Shown piece after piece: positions 36,046-46,290 of a stretch of DNA of 64,000 nucleotides. How positions within the stretch are numbered: the first letter of the stretch is position 1; each line of letters starts with the position of its first letter. This stretch comes from Arcticibacter sp041902385 (lineage in GTDB: Bacteria; Bacteroidota; Bacteroidia; Sphingobacteriales; Sphingobacteriaceae): positions 4,030,001 through 4,094,000 of the forward strand of contig NZ_CP169244.1 of assembly GCF_041902385.1 (NCBI RefSeq), in the 5' to 3' direction. The notes under the pieces are model-generated. The model made no database searches, was not told the DNA's origin, and worked only from the letters and a program-made list of their open reading frames with translations. Both the position numbers and the translations under genes were made by a program.

Positions 36046-36380
36046 AACTTTTTGCGAATAATCTGATGAACCCAGCCGGTGACGGCAAGGATAATTACCG
36101 TGCTGCCTATGGAAGCAACAGCGATGGGGAGTAAATAACCTTTGATCACATCCAGATAAAGCATGATAGCCACTCCAGATGGCACAAAAAACAAAGCCAG
36201 GTTCTTTGAAAGAAAATCTGCTATTCCTTTAACCGACTTTAACTTAACTACTCCAAATTTCAGAAAGACGGTCAGGAGAATCATGCCGACAATACTGGAA
36301 GGAAGTTTTAAGCCCGTCAGTGTCACAATTAATTCTCCAAGCGCCAGACAGCCAAAAACAATAACGCACTGCTTAATCAT
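36042..36380 (-). CDS. lrgA: LrgA/CidA-family holin-like protein
   Basis: A 112-residue protein with four hydrophobic helices and the family motif LKLPSSIVGMILLTVFLKFGVVKL, then LALFFVPSGVAIMLYLDVIKGYL. LrgA/CidA proteins are holin-like and act with LrgB. First gene of the pair. The direct role in lysis is known only for staphylococci; here it is inference. Confidence 0.9.
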   Translation of the reverse strand: MIKQCVIVFGCLALGELIVTLTGLKLPSSIVGMILLTVFLKFGVVKLKSVKGIADFLSKNLALFFVPSGVAIMLYLDVIKGYLLPIAVASIGSTVIILAVTGWVHQIIRKKL

Positions 36381-36593
36381 CTCATTGAGTTTAAATCAGG
36401 TCCTGCAAATAAACAGGACGAAACAAAGCGATAGTATAGAAGTACAATATGCGATGCAGTGCAAAACTAGCAGTAAGATCGCTTTAAATAAACAGCTTGC
36501 TGCATAAAAATACCTGATGTTCGTCACACCATAGTCAAAGCTCCCCCGCCACTCTGTGAGAGGTGGCGAAGGGAGTATTTTGGTGCTGCGGGT

Positions 36594-37631
36594 CTATTCC
36601 AATTCGGCAGACTTCGCCCATATATTAACGGATGCGTCTTTAGCGTACTGATCAATCTCCGCAAGTTCCTCCGGAGAAAAAGACAAGTTCTCAACTGCCC
36701 TGGCACAGTCTACCACTTGCCCGGGGCGACTTGCGCCAATGAGAGCCGAGGTAACTCTTTCTTCCCTTAAAACCCAGGCGATGGCCATTTGCGCAAGCGT
36801 TTGCCCTCTGCGCGCTGCAATTGCATTCAGTGCGCGGATATTTTCGAGATTTTTCTGGTTCAAAAACGAAGGGTTGAGAGACTTGCCCTGTGCCGCCCTG
36901 CTGTCTTCCGGAATGGAATTCAGGTACTTATCCGTCAGCATACCCTGGGCAAGAGGAGAAAATACGATGGAACCCATGCCGAGTTCAGCAAGGGTGTCCT
37001 GCAGTCCATCTTCTTCAATCCAACGGTTTAACATAGAATAGCTGGGCTGATGGATAAGGCAGGGAGTACCAAGCTCCTTTAATATCTTTACAGCCTGCCG
37101 CGTGCGATTAGAATTATACGACGAGATCCCGGCATAGAGCGCTCTTCCTGACCTTACAATGTGATCCAGAGCTATCATGGTTTCCTCCAGCGGAGTCTGA
37201 GGGTCGAACCGGTGAGAATAGAAGATGTCGACGTAGTCAAGACCCATGCGCTTCAGGCTTTGATCGCAGCTGGCAATGAGGTATTTCCGGCTTCCCCATT
37301 CGCCATAAGGGCCAGGCCACATGTTATATCCCGCTTTTGACGAGATGATAAGCTGATCGCGATAGCCGTAAAAGTCTTCACGCAGGATCCGTCCAAAGGC
37401 AAGCTCAGCGCTTCCCGGCGGAGGCCCATAGTTATTTGCCAGGTCGAAATGGGTGATTCCGAGGTCGAAGGCCTGGCGGCAGATCGCCTGCTTGGTTGCG
37501 TGAGGCGTATCATCGCCGAAGTTGTGCCATAAGCCCAGGGATACGGCCGGCAGTTTGAGCCCGCTGTGCCCGCACCTGTTATACTTCATCTTTTCATAAC
37601 GGTCGGGATGGGGAGTCCAGTTTGTATTCAT
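36594..37631 (-). CDS. yghZ: Aldo/keto reductase (YghZ, L-glyceraldehyde-3-phosphate reductase type)
   Basis: NADPH-dependent reductase of the AKR14 type, 345 residues. The beta-barrel motifs are seen: SLGLWHNFGD, FDLGITHFDLANNYGPPPGSAE, the catalytic Tyr in this NYGP, Lys in IISSKAGYNMWPGPYGEWGSRKYL, and the cofactor segment SALIGASRPGQVVDC. The YNMWPGPYG and SRKY features mark the YghZ subgroup known to detoxify L-glyceraldehyde-3-phosphate and methylglyoxal. It is monocistronic. Confidence 0.88.
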   Translation of the reverse strand: MNTNWTPHPDRYEKMKYNRCGHSGLKLPAVSLGLWHNFGDDTPHATKQAICRQAFDLGITHFDLANNYGPPPGSAELAFGRILREDFYGYRDQLIISSKAGYNMWPGPYGEWGSRKYLIASCDQSLKRMGLDYVDIFYSHRFDPQTPLEETMIALDHIVRSGRALYAGISSYNSNRTRQAVKILKELGTPCLIHQPSYSMLNRWIEEDGLQDTLAELGMGSIVFSPLAQGMLTDKYLNSIPEDSRAAQGKSLNPSFLNQKNLENIRALNAIAARRGQTLAQMAIAWVLREERVTSALIGASRPGQVVDCARAVENLSFSPEELAEIDQYAKDASVNIWAKSAELE

Positions 37632-37874
37632 ACTATCTTGAGGGTTTAACGCTTATAATAGAAAGATCGCCGGATATGTGCAAAGGAATGAAAGGACCAT
37701 TGATCGCTCTTTATCTCTTTTGAAAAACAAATCAGCTTTCATAAAATGCGCAGTACTGCTTTATCTCACTGCAAAAATGATAATAATACCTAAATAACGC
37801 ATTTCATTACAAATACCTAAACATAGGCATCATACAAATGTTTAACAGAAACATCTATCAGAAAAACATCTATC

Positions 37875-38750
37875 ATGAACGCAAACTCAGAAAATCCAAA
37901 AGAAAAATTCCCCGACTCCCAGCCGCAGCAGCAGCAAAGCCAGGTGCCCGGCAGGACCTCAGAAATGAACCCAAAGCCTGACCATGGTGAAGATTCGTAC
38001 AAAGGTTCAGGCCGCCTCGCAGGCAGGAAAGCCATCATCACAGGCGGCGATTCAGGTATTGGCCGTGCAGTGGCCATTGCCTTTGCCCGGGAAGGTGCCG
38101 ACGTGCTGATCTCGTATCTTAATGAAGACGAAGACGCTAAAGACACGGCATCCCTGATTGAAGCCGAAGGCAGAAAAGCGGTGCTGGTTCCAGGCGATAT
38201 CGGCAATGAAGAGCATTGCAAACAGATCGTTGAAAAAGCAGTCGCAGAATTCGGCCAGATCGACATTCTGGTGAACAATGCGGCCTTTCAGATGGCACGT
38301 CAGAGCCTGCAGGAAGTGCCAAGCGAGGAGTGGGATTATACCTTCCGCACGAATATCTACTCCATGTTCTACCTCTGCAAGGCGGCTGAGCCTCACATGA
38401 AACCAGGAAGCGCCATCATTAATACGACCTCCGTAAATGCCTATAATCCGCGGCCGATCCTGCTTGCCTATGCAGCAACAAAAGGAGCGATCCAAAATTT
38501 CACATCGAACCTTGCGCAGCTGCTTGCAGAGAAAGGCATTCGCGTGAACTGTGTTGCACCCGGTCCTATATGGACGCCTCTTATTCCGGCTACCATGCCA
38601 GATGTTGAATCATTCGGGTCTGATGTTCCTCTGGAGCGCGCGGGACAACCCGTCGAGCTGGCACCCGTGTATGTGATGCTTGCCTCCACAGAATCCAGCT
38701 ACATTTCAGGCGCCACCATACCTGTGACAGGAGGAAAACCTACTATATAA
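37875..38750 (+). CDS. SDR-family oxidoreductase (YghA/YdaD type)
   Basis: Short-chain dehydrogenase of 291 residues with a 45-residue Gln/Pro-rich N-terminal extension (QPQQQQSQ) found in the YghA/YdaD stress-linked subgroup. The NAD(P) site GGDSGIGRAVAIAFAREGA, NNAA, the catalytic Ser in TTSVNAY and Tyr/Lys in YAATKGA are intact, as is the C-terminal ISGATIPVTGG. Substrate unknown; YghZ-type reductase next door on the other strand suggests a shared role in carbonyl detoxification, which is inference. Confidence 0.9.
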   Translation: MNANSENPKEKFPDSQPQQQQSQVPGRTSEMNPKPDHGEDSYKGSGRLAGRKAIITGGDSGIGRAVAIAFAREGADVLISYLNEDEDAKDTASLIEAEGRKAVLVPGDIGNEEHCKQIVEKAVAEFGQIDILVNNAAFQMARQSLQEVPSEEWDYTFRTNIYSMFYLCKAAEPHMKPGSAIINTTSVNAYNPRPILLAYAATKGAIQNFTSNLAQLLAEKGIRVNCVAPGPIWTPLIPATMPDVESFGSDVPLERAGQPVELAPVYVMLASTESSYISGATIPVTGGKPTI

Positions 38751-39659
38751 TCACCTTCCATTGGCACGGACCTGCATCTTCAGCTTGTAGAGGAACTGAC
38801 TTGCAGTAATGAACAGCCAGTCGCCGTCAGGACCGCCGAAACAAACATTGGCGGTCCATTTTGCCGGCACAGGGATGTGCAATATCTTCACGCCATCGCG
38901 GTTGTAGACCGCGACTCCATCTCCGGTGAGATAGACGTTACCGCGGTTGTCCATTGTCATTCCGTCAGACCCCTCATCGGCAAACAAAGTCTTGTCCTTT
39001 AAAGTGCCGTCCTTTTTGACAGAGTACCGGTAAGTTTTGTTGCCTACCCGATCGGCCACATATAAAAACCGTCCATCTGCCGAACCAATAATTCCGTTGG
39101 GCCGTCTCATACTTTCATCCAACACAAGGGGCTGCGAGTCGCCCCGCCTTAAAAGATATACAGCTTCCTTTTCCAATTCCGGCCGGGTGCGAGTCCAATA
39201 GTCGCGCTGGTAGTAAGGGTCCGTAAAATAGATGTTCCCGTTCGGGCTTACCCACGCGTCATTGGGTCCGTTCAAAGCCTTCCCTCTGAAATCACGAAGC
39301 AAGACGTTTACATCGCCCTGAGGTGATATGGACCAGAGCTGGTTATGCTCATCGGCACAAGCAATCAGATCTCCCTCGGCTGTAAAGAATAATCCGTTTG
39401 AGCGCCCGGCATGATCCTTAAAAACGGAGAGCGTACCATCGGTCGCATACTTCCATATCTTATTATTCGGCTGATCGGTAAAGAAAACATTTCCCTGCTG
39501 ATCAGCGGCAGGGCCTTCGGTGAAGGAAAACTGATCTGAAATGAGGACTAATTGAGCGCCGCTGGCTACGGGAAAGGACATGCCCGCTTCCTGAGCACGC
39601 CCTGTTAGCGCTGAAAAGAAGAGCAGGAGAAAGAATATTGTGCGTAAGATCGATTTCAT
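38751..39659 (-). CDS. SMP-30/gluconolactonase-like secreted protein
   Basis: A 302-residue six-blade beta-propeller with a signal peptide (MKSILRTIFFLLLFFSALTGRAQ). Metal and active-site landmarks are FTEGPAADQQGNVFFTDQPNN, GPNDAWVSPNGNIYFTDPYY and DGMTMDNRGNVYLTG. The family covers gluconolactonases, other sugar-lactone hydrolases and lactonases of the SMP-30 type. Export suggests an extracytoplasmic substrate. The start is set by the signal peptide. Its 3' end meets the SDR gene on the other strand with no gap. Confidence 0.88.
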   Translation of the reverse strand: MKSILRTIFFLLLFFSALTGRAQEAGMSFPVASGAQLVLISDQFSFTEGPAADQQGNVFFTDQPNNKIWKYATDGTLSVFKDHAGRSNGLFFTAEGDLIACADEHNQLWSISPQGDVNVLLRDFRGKALNGPNDAWVSPNGNIYFTDPYYQRDYWTRTRPELEKEAVYLLRRGDSQPLVLDESMRRPNGIIGSADGRFLYVADRVGNKTYRYSVKKDGTLKDKTLFADEGSDGMTMDNRGNVYLTGDGVAVYNRDGVKILHIPVPAKWTANVCFGGPDGDWLFITASQFLYKLKMQVRANGR

Positions 39660-39715
39660 TGGTGGTGTCGAGTTTGAATGTGCCATCCAATATCTTAAAA
39701 AACCTTCATAATTTA

Positions 39716-40140
39716 AACTCAGAAACGGAGGGATAATAAGGTGGCCGTTCTCATCTCCCAATTTGAACTTAGCAAAGCCAGCCTGTGAGTCCCAAACAAA
39801 TAGACTTCCAAAAAATATTCGCGAGCTGCATGCACAAATGGGGGATGAACGCTGCGTTAGTGTTCTTCCTGACTTCCAAAGAACAAACAGACTTTCAAGA
39901 AAATAACTCATGAGCTATGCTCACAAACGGGAGATGAAAGCTGGTTGATTGTTCTTTGTGGCCATTAAAAGACACTCAGACTTTCGCAAAAAACATTCAC
40001 GAGCCAGGCTCTCAAACGGAGATGAAAGTTTGATGAATGTTCCCGGTGCCCACTTGAACTTAGCAAAGCGATCTTCATTGAGGCCTCCAAAAAGCAATTA
40101 GTCATCTTAATAAAACAAACACGCTTTCAAAAAAATATTT
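39716..40140 (+). repeat. Cluster of the dispersed palindromic repeat (about five copies)
   Basis: Direct copies begin with A-rich ACTTTCNNAAAAA, then the core with CATGAGCTATGCTCAC, AAACGGGAGATGAAAG and TTGATTGTTCTTTGTGGCC. The best copy is at about 39893-39955; others start near 39790, 39966 and 40100 and are diverged or truncated, and a 5' partial copy lies at 39716-39780. Two copies carry the tail AACTTAGCAAAGCGATCTTC also seen at 7526-7560. The 560-base gap between the SMP-30 and DUF2723 genes is almost entirely this repeat. Confidence 0.75.
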
Positions 40141-40221
40141 AGCAAGGTACTTAACTGCGATTATTATTAATTTAGAGAATATCTACCGAACGCAAAAGTA
40201 CCAACACCTAAAATCAGAAGA

Positions 40222-43200
40222 ATGAACACATTCCGAAATCTGAACAACCTCTTCGGCTGGCTTTGCTTCCTTGCCGCCTTTGTAGTGTACATGCTGACCC
40301 TGCAACCTAGCGTAAGCTTCTGGGATTGCGGCGAATTTATCTCAACAGCCTACCACCTTCAGGTCGGCCATCAGCCAGGCTCCCCTCTTCCTACTCGTCA
40401 GCAAACTTATTTCATTGATTGCTCCCTCCCCTCATGAGGTTGGCTTCTTAATTAATGTGGGCTCAGCCCTGGCCAGTGCCGCCACCATTATGTTCCTGTT
40501 CTGGACTATTACGGCGCTTGCACGCAAGTGCGTAACAGGCAAAGCGGGCATCTCCCGCCGCCAGCAAGTGATCGTACTTTCTGCCGGTTTAACAGGTGCC
40601 CTTGCATATACCTTTTCTGATTCGTTCTGGTTCTCTGCAGTAGAAGCCGAAGTGTACGGTCTTTCATCTCTTTGTACTGCCGTTGTGTTCTGGGCCATAC
40701 TAAAGTGGGATGCAGAGGCAGAAGACCCCAGATCAGCGAGATGGCTCCTCTTCATCGCCTATGTCATCGGGCTGTCTATCGGTATCCATCTGCTAAGCCT
40801 GCTGGCAATTCCTGCTATTGCCATGGTTTTCTATCTGCGTAAAAACAAGGAACATACTGCTAAAGGAATAGCCCTTACCCTCCTTACCGGCTGCGGTCTG
40901 CTTGGTTTGATACAATACGGGGTCATTCAATACCTCGTCCTTTTCGCTTCAAAGTTCGAACTATTTTTTGTGAACAGTCTCGGCCTCGCCTTTGGCAGCG
41001 GGGCTCTTGTATTTGTATTTCTTCTGGCCGGAGGACTGATTACGGGAATTTACTACTCCCACAGAAAGGCTAAACCGGTATTAAACCTCGTTCTCCTATG
41101 CGCCAGCTTCATCATTTTCGGATATGCCTCCTATGCAATGCTCATGATCCGCGCCAATGCGAAGACCTCCATCAACGTCAGTAATCCCGACAATACATTC
41201 TCGTTACTTGCATATTTGAGCAGGGAGCAATACGGTGATACTCCCCTTCTCTACGGGCCTTATTTTGACTCTCAGGTTGTCAGCAGTACTGAAACAGGAA
41301 AGCTGTACCGGAAAGGCAAAGACCGTTACGAAGTGGCAGGAACGAAAGAGAAGCAGTAATATGACCGCAACACCATTTTCCCAAGGATCTACAGCACGGG
41401 CGCCGGGCATGTTCAGGCATATAAAAGCTGGCTGAACCTGAATGAGGGAGAAAGCCCCAGCTTTGCAGACAACCTCCGGTTCTTTTTCTCCTACCAGACC
41501 GGCTTCATGTACATGCGTTATTTCCTTTGGAATTTCGCCGGGCGACAGAATGATATCCAGGGATACGGCGAGCGGACGAGGGGCAATTGGATCACCGGGA
41601 TAAAGCCAATAGATGCAGTGCACCTGGGAGATCAGTCGCATTTACCTCCCAGTATAGTTGCCAATGAAGGATATAACCGTTTCTACGGATTGCCCCTGCT
41701 GATCGGCCTGATCGGCTTGTTCTTCCATCTCAAACGAAGGCCAGAATACGCGGGGGTCAATGGCCTGCTATTCTTTTTTACCGGCATGGCCATCATTCTG
41801 TATCTCAATCAGGGACCTCAGGAAGTAAGGGAGCGGGATTACGCCTATGCCGGCTCTTTTTATGCCTTTGCCATCTGGATCGGGTTGGGCGTTCCCGGCC
41901 TTATTCAACTGCTTAAGCGCTTCGCCGGAGAAAAGCGCGCCATTGTACTGTCTGTCACCACTGCACTTATCTGTGCGCCGGCAATAATGGCTGTGCAGGG
42001 ATGGGATGACCACAACAGGTCCGGCAATTACATTCCCCGCGACATGGCAATCAATTATCTGGAATCCTGCGCTCCAAACGCCATTCTTTTCACCAACGCC
42101 GATAACGACACCTATCCCCTGTGGTATGCCCAGGAAGTGGAAGGTGTGAGGCCCGATGTGAGAATCGTAAACCTGCAGCTCGCATATAACGATTCATATA
42201 TTGATCAGCTAAAAGAAAAAATACGAGCGTCCGATCCCCTTCCGCTTGCCATGTCTAAAGACAAGTATGTGAAAGGCGTGCGCGATTACATGCCTTATGC
42301 CGACTATGGCATTACAGATTCGGTAGAACTGCGCGACATCTTCGAGCTTCTCACTTCAGACAACGACAATGACAAAGTGCAGATGCGGGACGGCTCCCGA
42401 CTTAACTTTCTCCCCACCCGAAAATTTAAATTAACCATCGATAAGGGACAACTGCTGAAGACCGGGACAGTAACGCCGCAGCAACTAGGTCTCGTAGCTG
42501 ATAAAATGGAATGGAGCATCGGCGGTAACTTTATCACCCGGGTAGATCTTGCACTCATTGACATCCTTTCTCATAACAATTGGCAGCGTCCCATTTACTT
42601 CGCTGCCTCACTCCCCGACGACAGCTATTTTGGTCTTGACCAGTACCTCCAGCTGGAAGGATTTGCATACCGGCTCTTACCTTTTAAACGCCTGACCGGC
42701 GATGAGCGCGACAAGTCTGAGATCACCAATAGCATGGCTATGTATACCCACGTCATGAGCCGGTTCAAGCTTGATTCTTTCAAGAAAGCCGCTTATCTCG
42801 ATCCCGAGTCTAAGCGCGTTACAAGAAATACCTGGGACGCCATGAACACCCTCACGTCAAACCTTTTGAATGAAGGAGATACACAAAGGGCGAAGGCAGT
42901 CATGGACAAAGCAATCGCTTGTCTTCCATTGAAGGACTACGAGCTGATTGACACCGCCAATAAGTCGCAGACTGTTTTCAACCTTTATCAGCTGAATAAA
43001 AAGACCGAGGCGAAAGCATTGAGCGTGCAAGCCGTGTCTTTTATCAGCGCCGAGCTGAATTACTATGCAAACTTACCCAAAGAGGAACAGCGGGCTAATA
43101 CCGGTATTATCCGATATGCCTTTGCAGTGCTCGAAAACTACCGGAGGGCTGCTGAGGCTTACGGACAGAATGATTTAGATAAGAAGATCAGAGAACTATA

Positions 43201-43228
43201 TTCGTCGGTAGAGGCAAAGCTGATATAA
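40222..43228 (+). pseudogene. DUF2723 membrane protein (glycosyltransferase-like), interrupted
   Basis: Multi-pass protein of the DUF2723 family, about 1000 residues, with the N-terminal PSVSFWDCGEFISTAYHLQVGHQPG motif, some 11 hydrophobic helices, and a large C-terminal soluble part with YALYFASLPD-like PIYFAASLPDDSYFGL. The family resembles protein O-mannosyltransferases. Two lesions: after VGHQPG near 40378-40382 the frame changes (one extra or two missing bases; the expected continuation is APLFLLVSKLIS), and an in-frame TAA stands at 41357-41359 between KEKQ and YDRNTIFPRIYS. Both sides read through well otherwise, so the gene is either recently inactivated or mis-sequenced. Confidence 0.85.
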
Positions 43229-43234
43229 AAAGGT

Positions 43235-43612
43235 CTAGGCGGCCCTGTTCAGATGGTTGTCTATTTTTGACAACAGATACTGGATGTCGAATGGCTTTTC
43301 AACAAAGTCATTCGGCCCACCGGGGTCTGCGAAAACGTCGTCGAGTGTGTGACTCGCCGAGATCAGGATGACTGGGATATCGTGCGTATTCTTATCAAAT
43401 TTGATAGCATGGCATATATCCCTGCCATCCAGATCATCAAGCATCACGTCAAGCAGGATCAGATCAGGCTTATTTTGGGCTATCGCTTCAAAAATTGAGT
43501 TCCCGTCTGATAGCGTAACTACCTCATAGCCCTCAAATGATAATATATCGTGGAGGGCATCCAATATAGACTTATTGTCGTCCACCGCTAGTATTTTTGC
43601 TACCTTGTTCAT
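43235..43612 (-). CDS. Single-domain response regulator (CheY-like)
   Basis: A 125-residue receiver domain with no output domain. Acidic pocket VDDN, phospho-Asp in LLDVML, and the conserved Lys in FVEKPFD near the end are intact. Such stand-alone receivers relay or sink phosphoryl groups; the partner kinase is not next to it. It converges on the DUF2723 gene with six bases between. Confidence 0.92.
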   Translation of the reverse strand: MNKVAKILAVDDNKSILDALHDILSFEGYEVVTLSDGNSIFEAIAQNKPDLILLDVMLDDLDGRDICHAIKFDKNTHDIPVILISASHTLDDVFADPGGPNDFVEKPFDIQYLLSKIDNHLNRAA

Positions 43613-43659
43613 AAGCAGTTAAGAGCCAATAACGTGCCAGCATTCTAACAGTGAAGGCC

Positions 43660-44409
43660 TTACGCTCCGGGGGCACGCTCAATCTCCTGCTTTTGCATCG
43701 GCTTCAGTTCCTCTTCGTTGGTCAGGTCGAGCCTTAATGGGGTGATTGAAACATAATCATTCTCTACCGCCCACCTGTCTGTGCCCTCTTCAGCGGGCTC
43801 AAGGGGAGTAACCGTGAACCAGTAATGTTTGCGTCCCAGGGGATCGGTACCCGGCACAATGGTTCCGTCATAAAGGCGCACTGACTGTCTGGTCCATCGC
43901 GTGCCTTTCGGCTGCTCGGGAAAATTAACGTTAAACAGAGACAGACCTGGCCGCTTCAGCAAAAGCTCAAGTGTCTCTTCAACAAAGGGCGCCAGCGCTT
44001 CAAAGTCAGGCTCCGTCTTCCCGACAGGGGTACTGAGCGCAATTCCTTTAATTCCAAGCAAGACGGCCTGCTTAGCTGCGGCTAAGGTTCCTGAATGCCA
44101 CATGCCGTTGCCAAGGTTCGGCCCCATGTTGATGCCGGATAATACAACATCCGTTTTGTTCCAAAGATGAGTGCCAAGTGCTACACAGTCGGCCGGCGTA
44201 CCGTTGACCCGGTAAGCCTCAATACCCTCAAATTCTATCGGCGACTTCTTATAGGAGAGTGGTCTCGAATGGGTCACTGCATGTCCCATGGACGACTGTT
44301 CAACATCCGGTGCTACAACCCTTACTTCCCCGAACTTCAAGGCCACTCTGGCAAGCGCGGCAATGCCCGGACTATAGATTCCATCGTCGTTGGTGATCAA
44401 TATTCTCAT
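43660..44409 (-). CDS. surE: 5'-nucleotidase SurE
   Basis: Survival protein E, a metal-dependent phosphatase that removes phosphate from nucleoside monophosphates and polyphosphates. The 249-residue protein shows the SurE signatures ILITNDDGIYSPGIAALAR, PADCVALGTHL, VLSGINMGPNLGNGMWHSGTLAAAKQAVLLG and FNVNFPEQP. Divergent from the lipid-kinase gene. No stress operon partner such as pcm is seen. Confidence 0.95.
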   Translation of the reverse strand: MRILITNDDGIYSPGIAALARVALKFGEVRVVAPDVEQSSMGHAVTHSRPLSYKKSPIEFEGIEAYRVNGTPADCVALGTHLWNKTDVVLSGINMGPNLGNGMWHSGTLAAAKQAVLLGIKGIALSTPVGKTEPDFEALAPFVEETLELLLKRPGLSLFNVNFPEQPKGTRWTRQSVRLYDGTIVPGTDPLGRKHYWFTVTPLEPAEEGTDRWAVENDYVSITPLRLDLTNEEELKPMQKQEIERAPGA

Positions 44410-44486
44410 AGGTCGAAAAAATTATTGTCTTTCATTGCCAACCAAAAAACGGGTAACATGTTTTAGGTAAAATATTTCCGACATAG

Positions 44487-45389
44487 ATGAAAGTCGCTAC
44501 ATTGCTGCACAACCCAGGCGCCGGAGACGAAGCCCATAGTAAAGATGTCCTAATCCGATTAATAGAAACAGAAGGCTATACATGCCATTACGTACCGGTA
44601 AAAGAAAGCGGAATGGATGCTGTTCATCCTGAAAGCCAACTAATTATTATTGCGGGAGGCGATGGTACTGTTAGAAAAGTAGCCAAACAACTGCTGCTTA
44701 CCGACGCTCTTGACAGGCCTGTTCCTATGGCTGTACTCCCACTTGGCACGGCCAATAACATTGCGCGGGCAATGGGATTCCATACAAATCCGGAAGAGAC
44801 CATCAGAGCATGGCGTACGGCAGAAATAAAAACGGTTGATATCTGGGAGATTGATCAGCTTCCGGGAGCCCGCTTCTTCGCCGAAGGTATGGGCTTCGGA
44901 GTGTTTCCGATGCTGATTGAAGAGATGAAAAAGCATGATGAAGAATTGAGCGACGAGCCGGAAGAACGGATAAAGAAGGCTATCGAGAAAGAGCTTGAAA
45001 TTGTAAGGTCGTACCAACCATTCCACTGCAAAATAGAAGCCGACGGAAGGGACTTGTCAGGAGACTATCTGCTGGTTGAACTGATGAACATCACATCCAT
45101 TGGTCCCAACCTTCACCTGGCGCCCGATGCGGACGCCGCAGACCGCATGGCGGACATCGTGCTTCTTGGCGATGAGCATCGCGCAGAGCTTATCCGATAT
45201 CTGGAAAACAAACTTAGAGGCATAGAGGAGCGCTTTCCTTTCCCCACGACTAAGGCCTGCCGCATCCTTTTAGACTGCGATACACAATTTGTGCACGTAG
45301 ACGATGAGCTCATCAGCCTGCACGAACCGCGGGAAATAATGATTTCAAGCGAGGGACGGAAACTTCAACTCCTATATGCTAGATCCTGA
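44487..45389 (+). CDS. Diacylglycerol-kinase-like lipid kinase
   Basis: A 300-residue protein of the DAGK catalytic family (YegS/DgkB). The ATP site IIIAGGDGTVRKVAK and PLGTANNIARAMG are clear, and the C-terminal part has the beta-sandwich segments LLVELMNITSIGPNLHLAPDA. It would phosphorylate a lipid alcohol such as diacylglycerol or a sphingoid base; the latter is plausible in sphingolipid-making Bacteroidota but not shown. Its 3' end overlaps the convergent Rieske gene by 11 bases. Confidence 0.88.
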   Translation: MKVATLLHNPGAGDEAHSKDVLIRLIETEGYTCHYVPVKESGMDAVHPESQLIIIAGGDGTVRKVAKQLLLTDALDRPVPMAVLPLGTANNIARAMGFHTNPEETIRAWRTAEIKTVDIWEIDQLPGARFFAEGMGFGVFPMLIEEMKKHDEELSDEPEERIKKAIEKELEIVRSYQPFHCKIEADGRDLSGDYLLVELMNITSIGPNLHLAPDADAADRMADIVLLGDEHRAELIRYLENKLRGIEERFPFPTTKACRILLDCDTQFVHVDDELISLHEPREIMISSEGRKLQLLYARS

Positions 45390-46161
45390 TGAATAACTTG
45401 CCATGGCGTTCTATTACCGGGTAACAGCGGATTCCTTCTTTTGCCGGCCCCGCCTTTACTTCTCCGCTCCGGCAGTCAAACTGCGAACCGTGCCAGGGGC
45501 ATTGCACCTTACCACACATCAGCGTTCCTGCCGCAAGGGAGCCTCCTTTATGGCTGCAGCGGTCGTCAAATGCCACGTATCCTTTTTCAGTTCTTCCAAG
45601 AACAATCCGCCTGTCGCCCGCAAGGAGAAGCTTCATCTGGTCCTCCTTTAACTCGTCCATCTCTCCGGCCTCAATCAGTCCTTCAGATATCTCTGTGCGG
45701 GCTTCCTTCCACTTGCCGCCATTTGCATAACGATTATAAACACCGATATGGTTACGATGGACGAGTGTTCCGCCCATCCAGCCTGCAGTTATCAGCAGTC
45801 CTGTGCCAGCCGCTTCAATCACTACCACCCAAATGTCGCCCTGCACCCTTTCCCTGAGCAGGAAAGCGGCCAGGAATACCAGCAGGGCAGCGCTGTTCAG
45901 CAAGCCATGCGTGGCTGCGCGCTTACTGGCCGAGCTACGGGGCGGAACAGTAGACTTGTAATCGATCAGTCCTGGAATAGCGGCTATCAGTGCTGTTACC
46001 ATTCCGGCAATCTCCAGATAATAGCCCACCTGCCACAGGATGGCCGCGCCTGTAAAGAAACCAAGAGTATCAAAAAAGAATGTGCCTGTCAAAAAGGCGA
46101 TCGGGAACGGGACAAGAATAGGATGCAGCGGATGAGTTTGAATATGGGCCCTGCTTTTCAT
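45379..46161 (-). CDS. DUF2231 membrane domain fused to Rieske [2Fe-2S] domain
   Basis: A 260-residue protein. The N-terminal half has four hydrophobic helices starting HPLHPILVPFPIAFLTGTFFFD, the DUF2231 signature. The C-terminal 100 residues are a Rieske ferredoxin domain, with both ligand motifs CSHKGG and CPWHGSQFD. The arrangement suggests a membrane-anchored electron carrier. The Rieske domain follows the last helix and faces one side only; the side is not determined. No oxygenase or cytochrome partner lies nearby. Confidence 0.88.
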   Translation of the reverse strand: MKSRAHIQTHPLHPILVPFPIAFLTGTFFFDTLGFFTGAAILWQVGYYLEIAGMVTALIAAIPGLIDYKSTVPPRSSASKRAATHGLLNSAALLVFLAAFLLRERVQGDIWVVVIEAAGTGLLITAGWMGGTLVHRNHIGVYNRYANGGKWKEARTEISEGLIEAGEMDELKEDQMKLLLAGDRRIVLGRTEKGYVAFDDRCSHKGGSLAAGTLMCGKVQCPWHGSQFDCRSGEVKAGPAKEGIRCYPVIERHGKLFIRI

Positions 46162-46252
46162 AGCATGATACGAGTTACTTTTCTACAAGAAACAACAATC
46201 GGGGTATGAAGTTGTAGTGCGGCAATAAATTATGCAACCATTCCGTCTTATG

Positions 46253-46283
46253 TTGCGTAAATACCCTTATTATTATTTATTTG
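46253..46283 (+). promoter_or_regulatory. Candidate promoter of glgX
   Basis: TTG (46253-46255), 20 bases, TTTATTTG (46276-46283): one mismatch from TAnnTTTG. The start codon follows eight bases later. Confidence 0.4.
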
Positions 46284-46290
46284 CATCACG

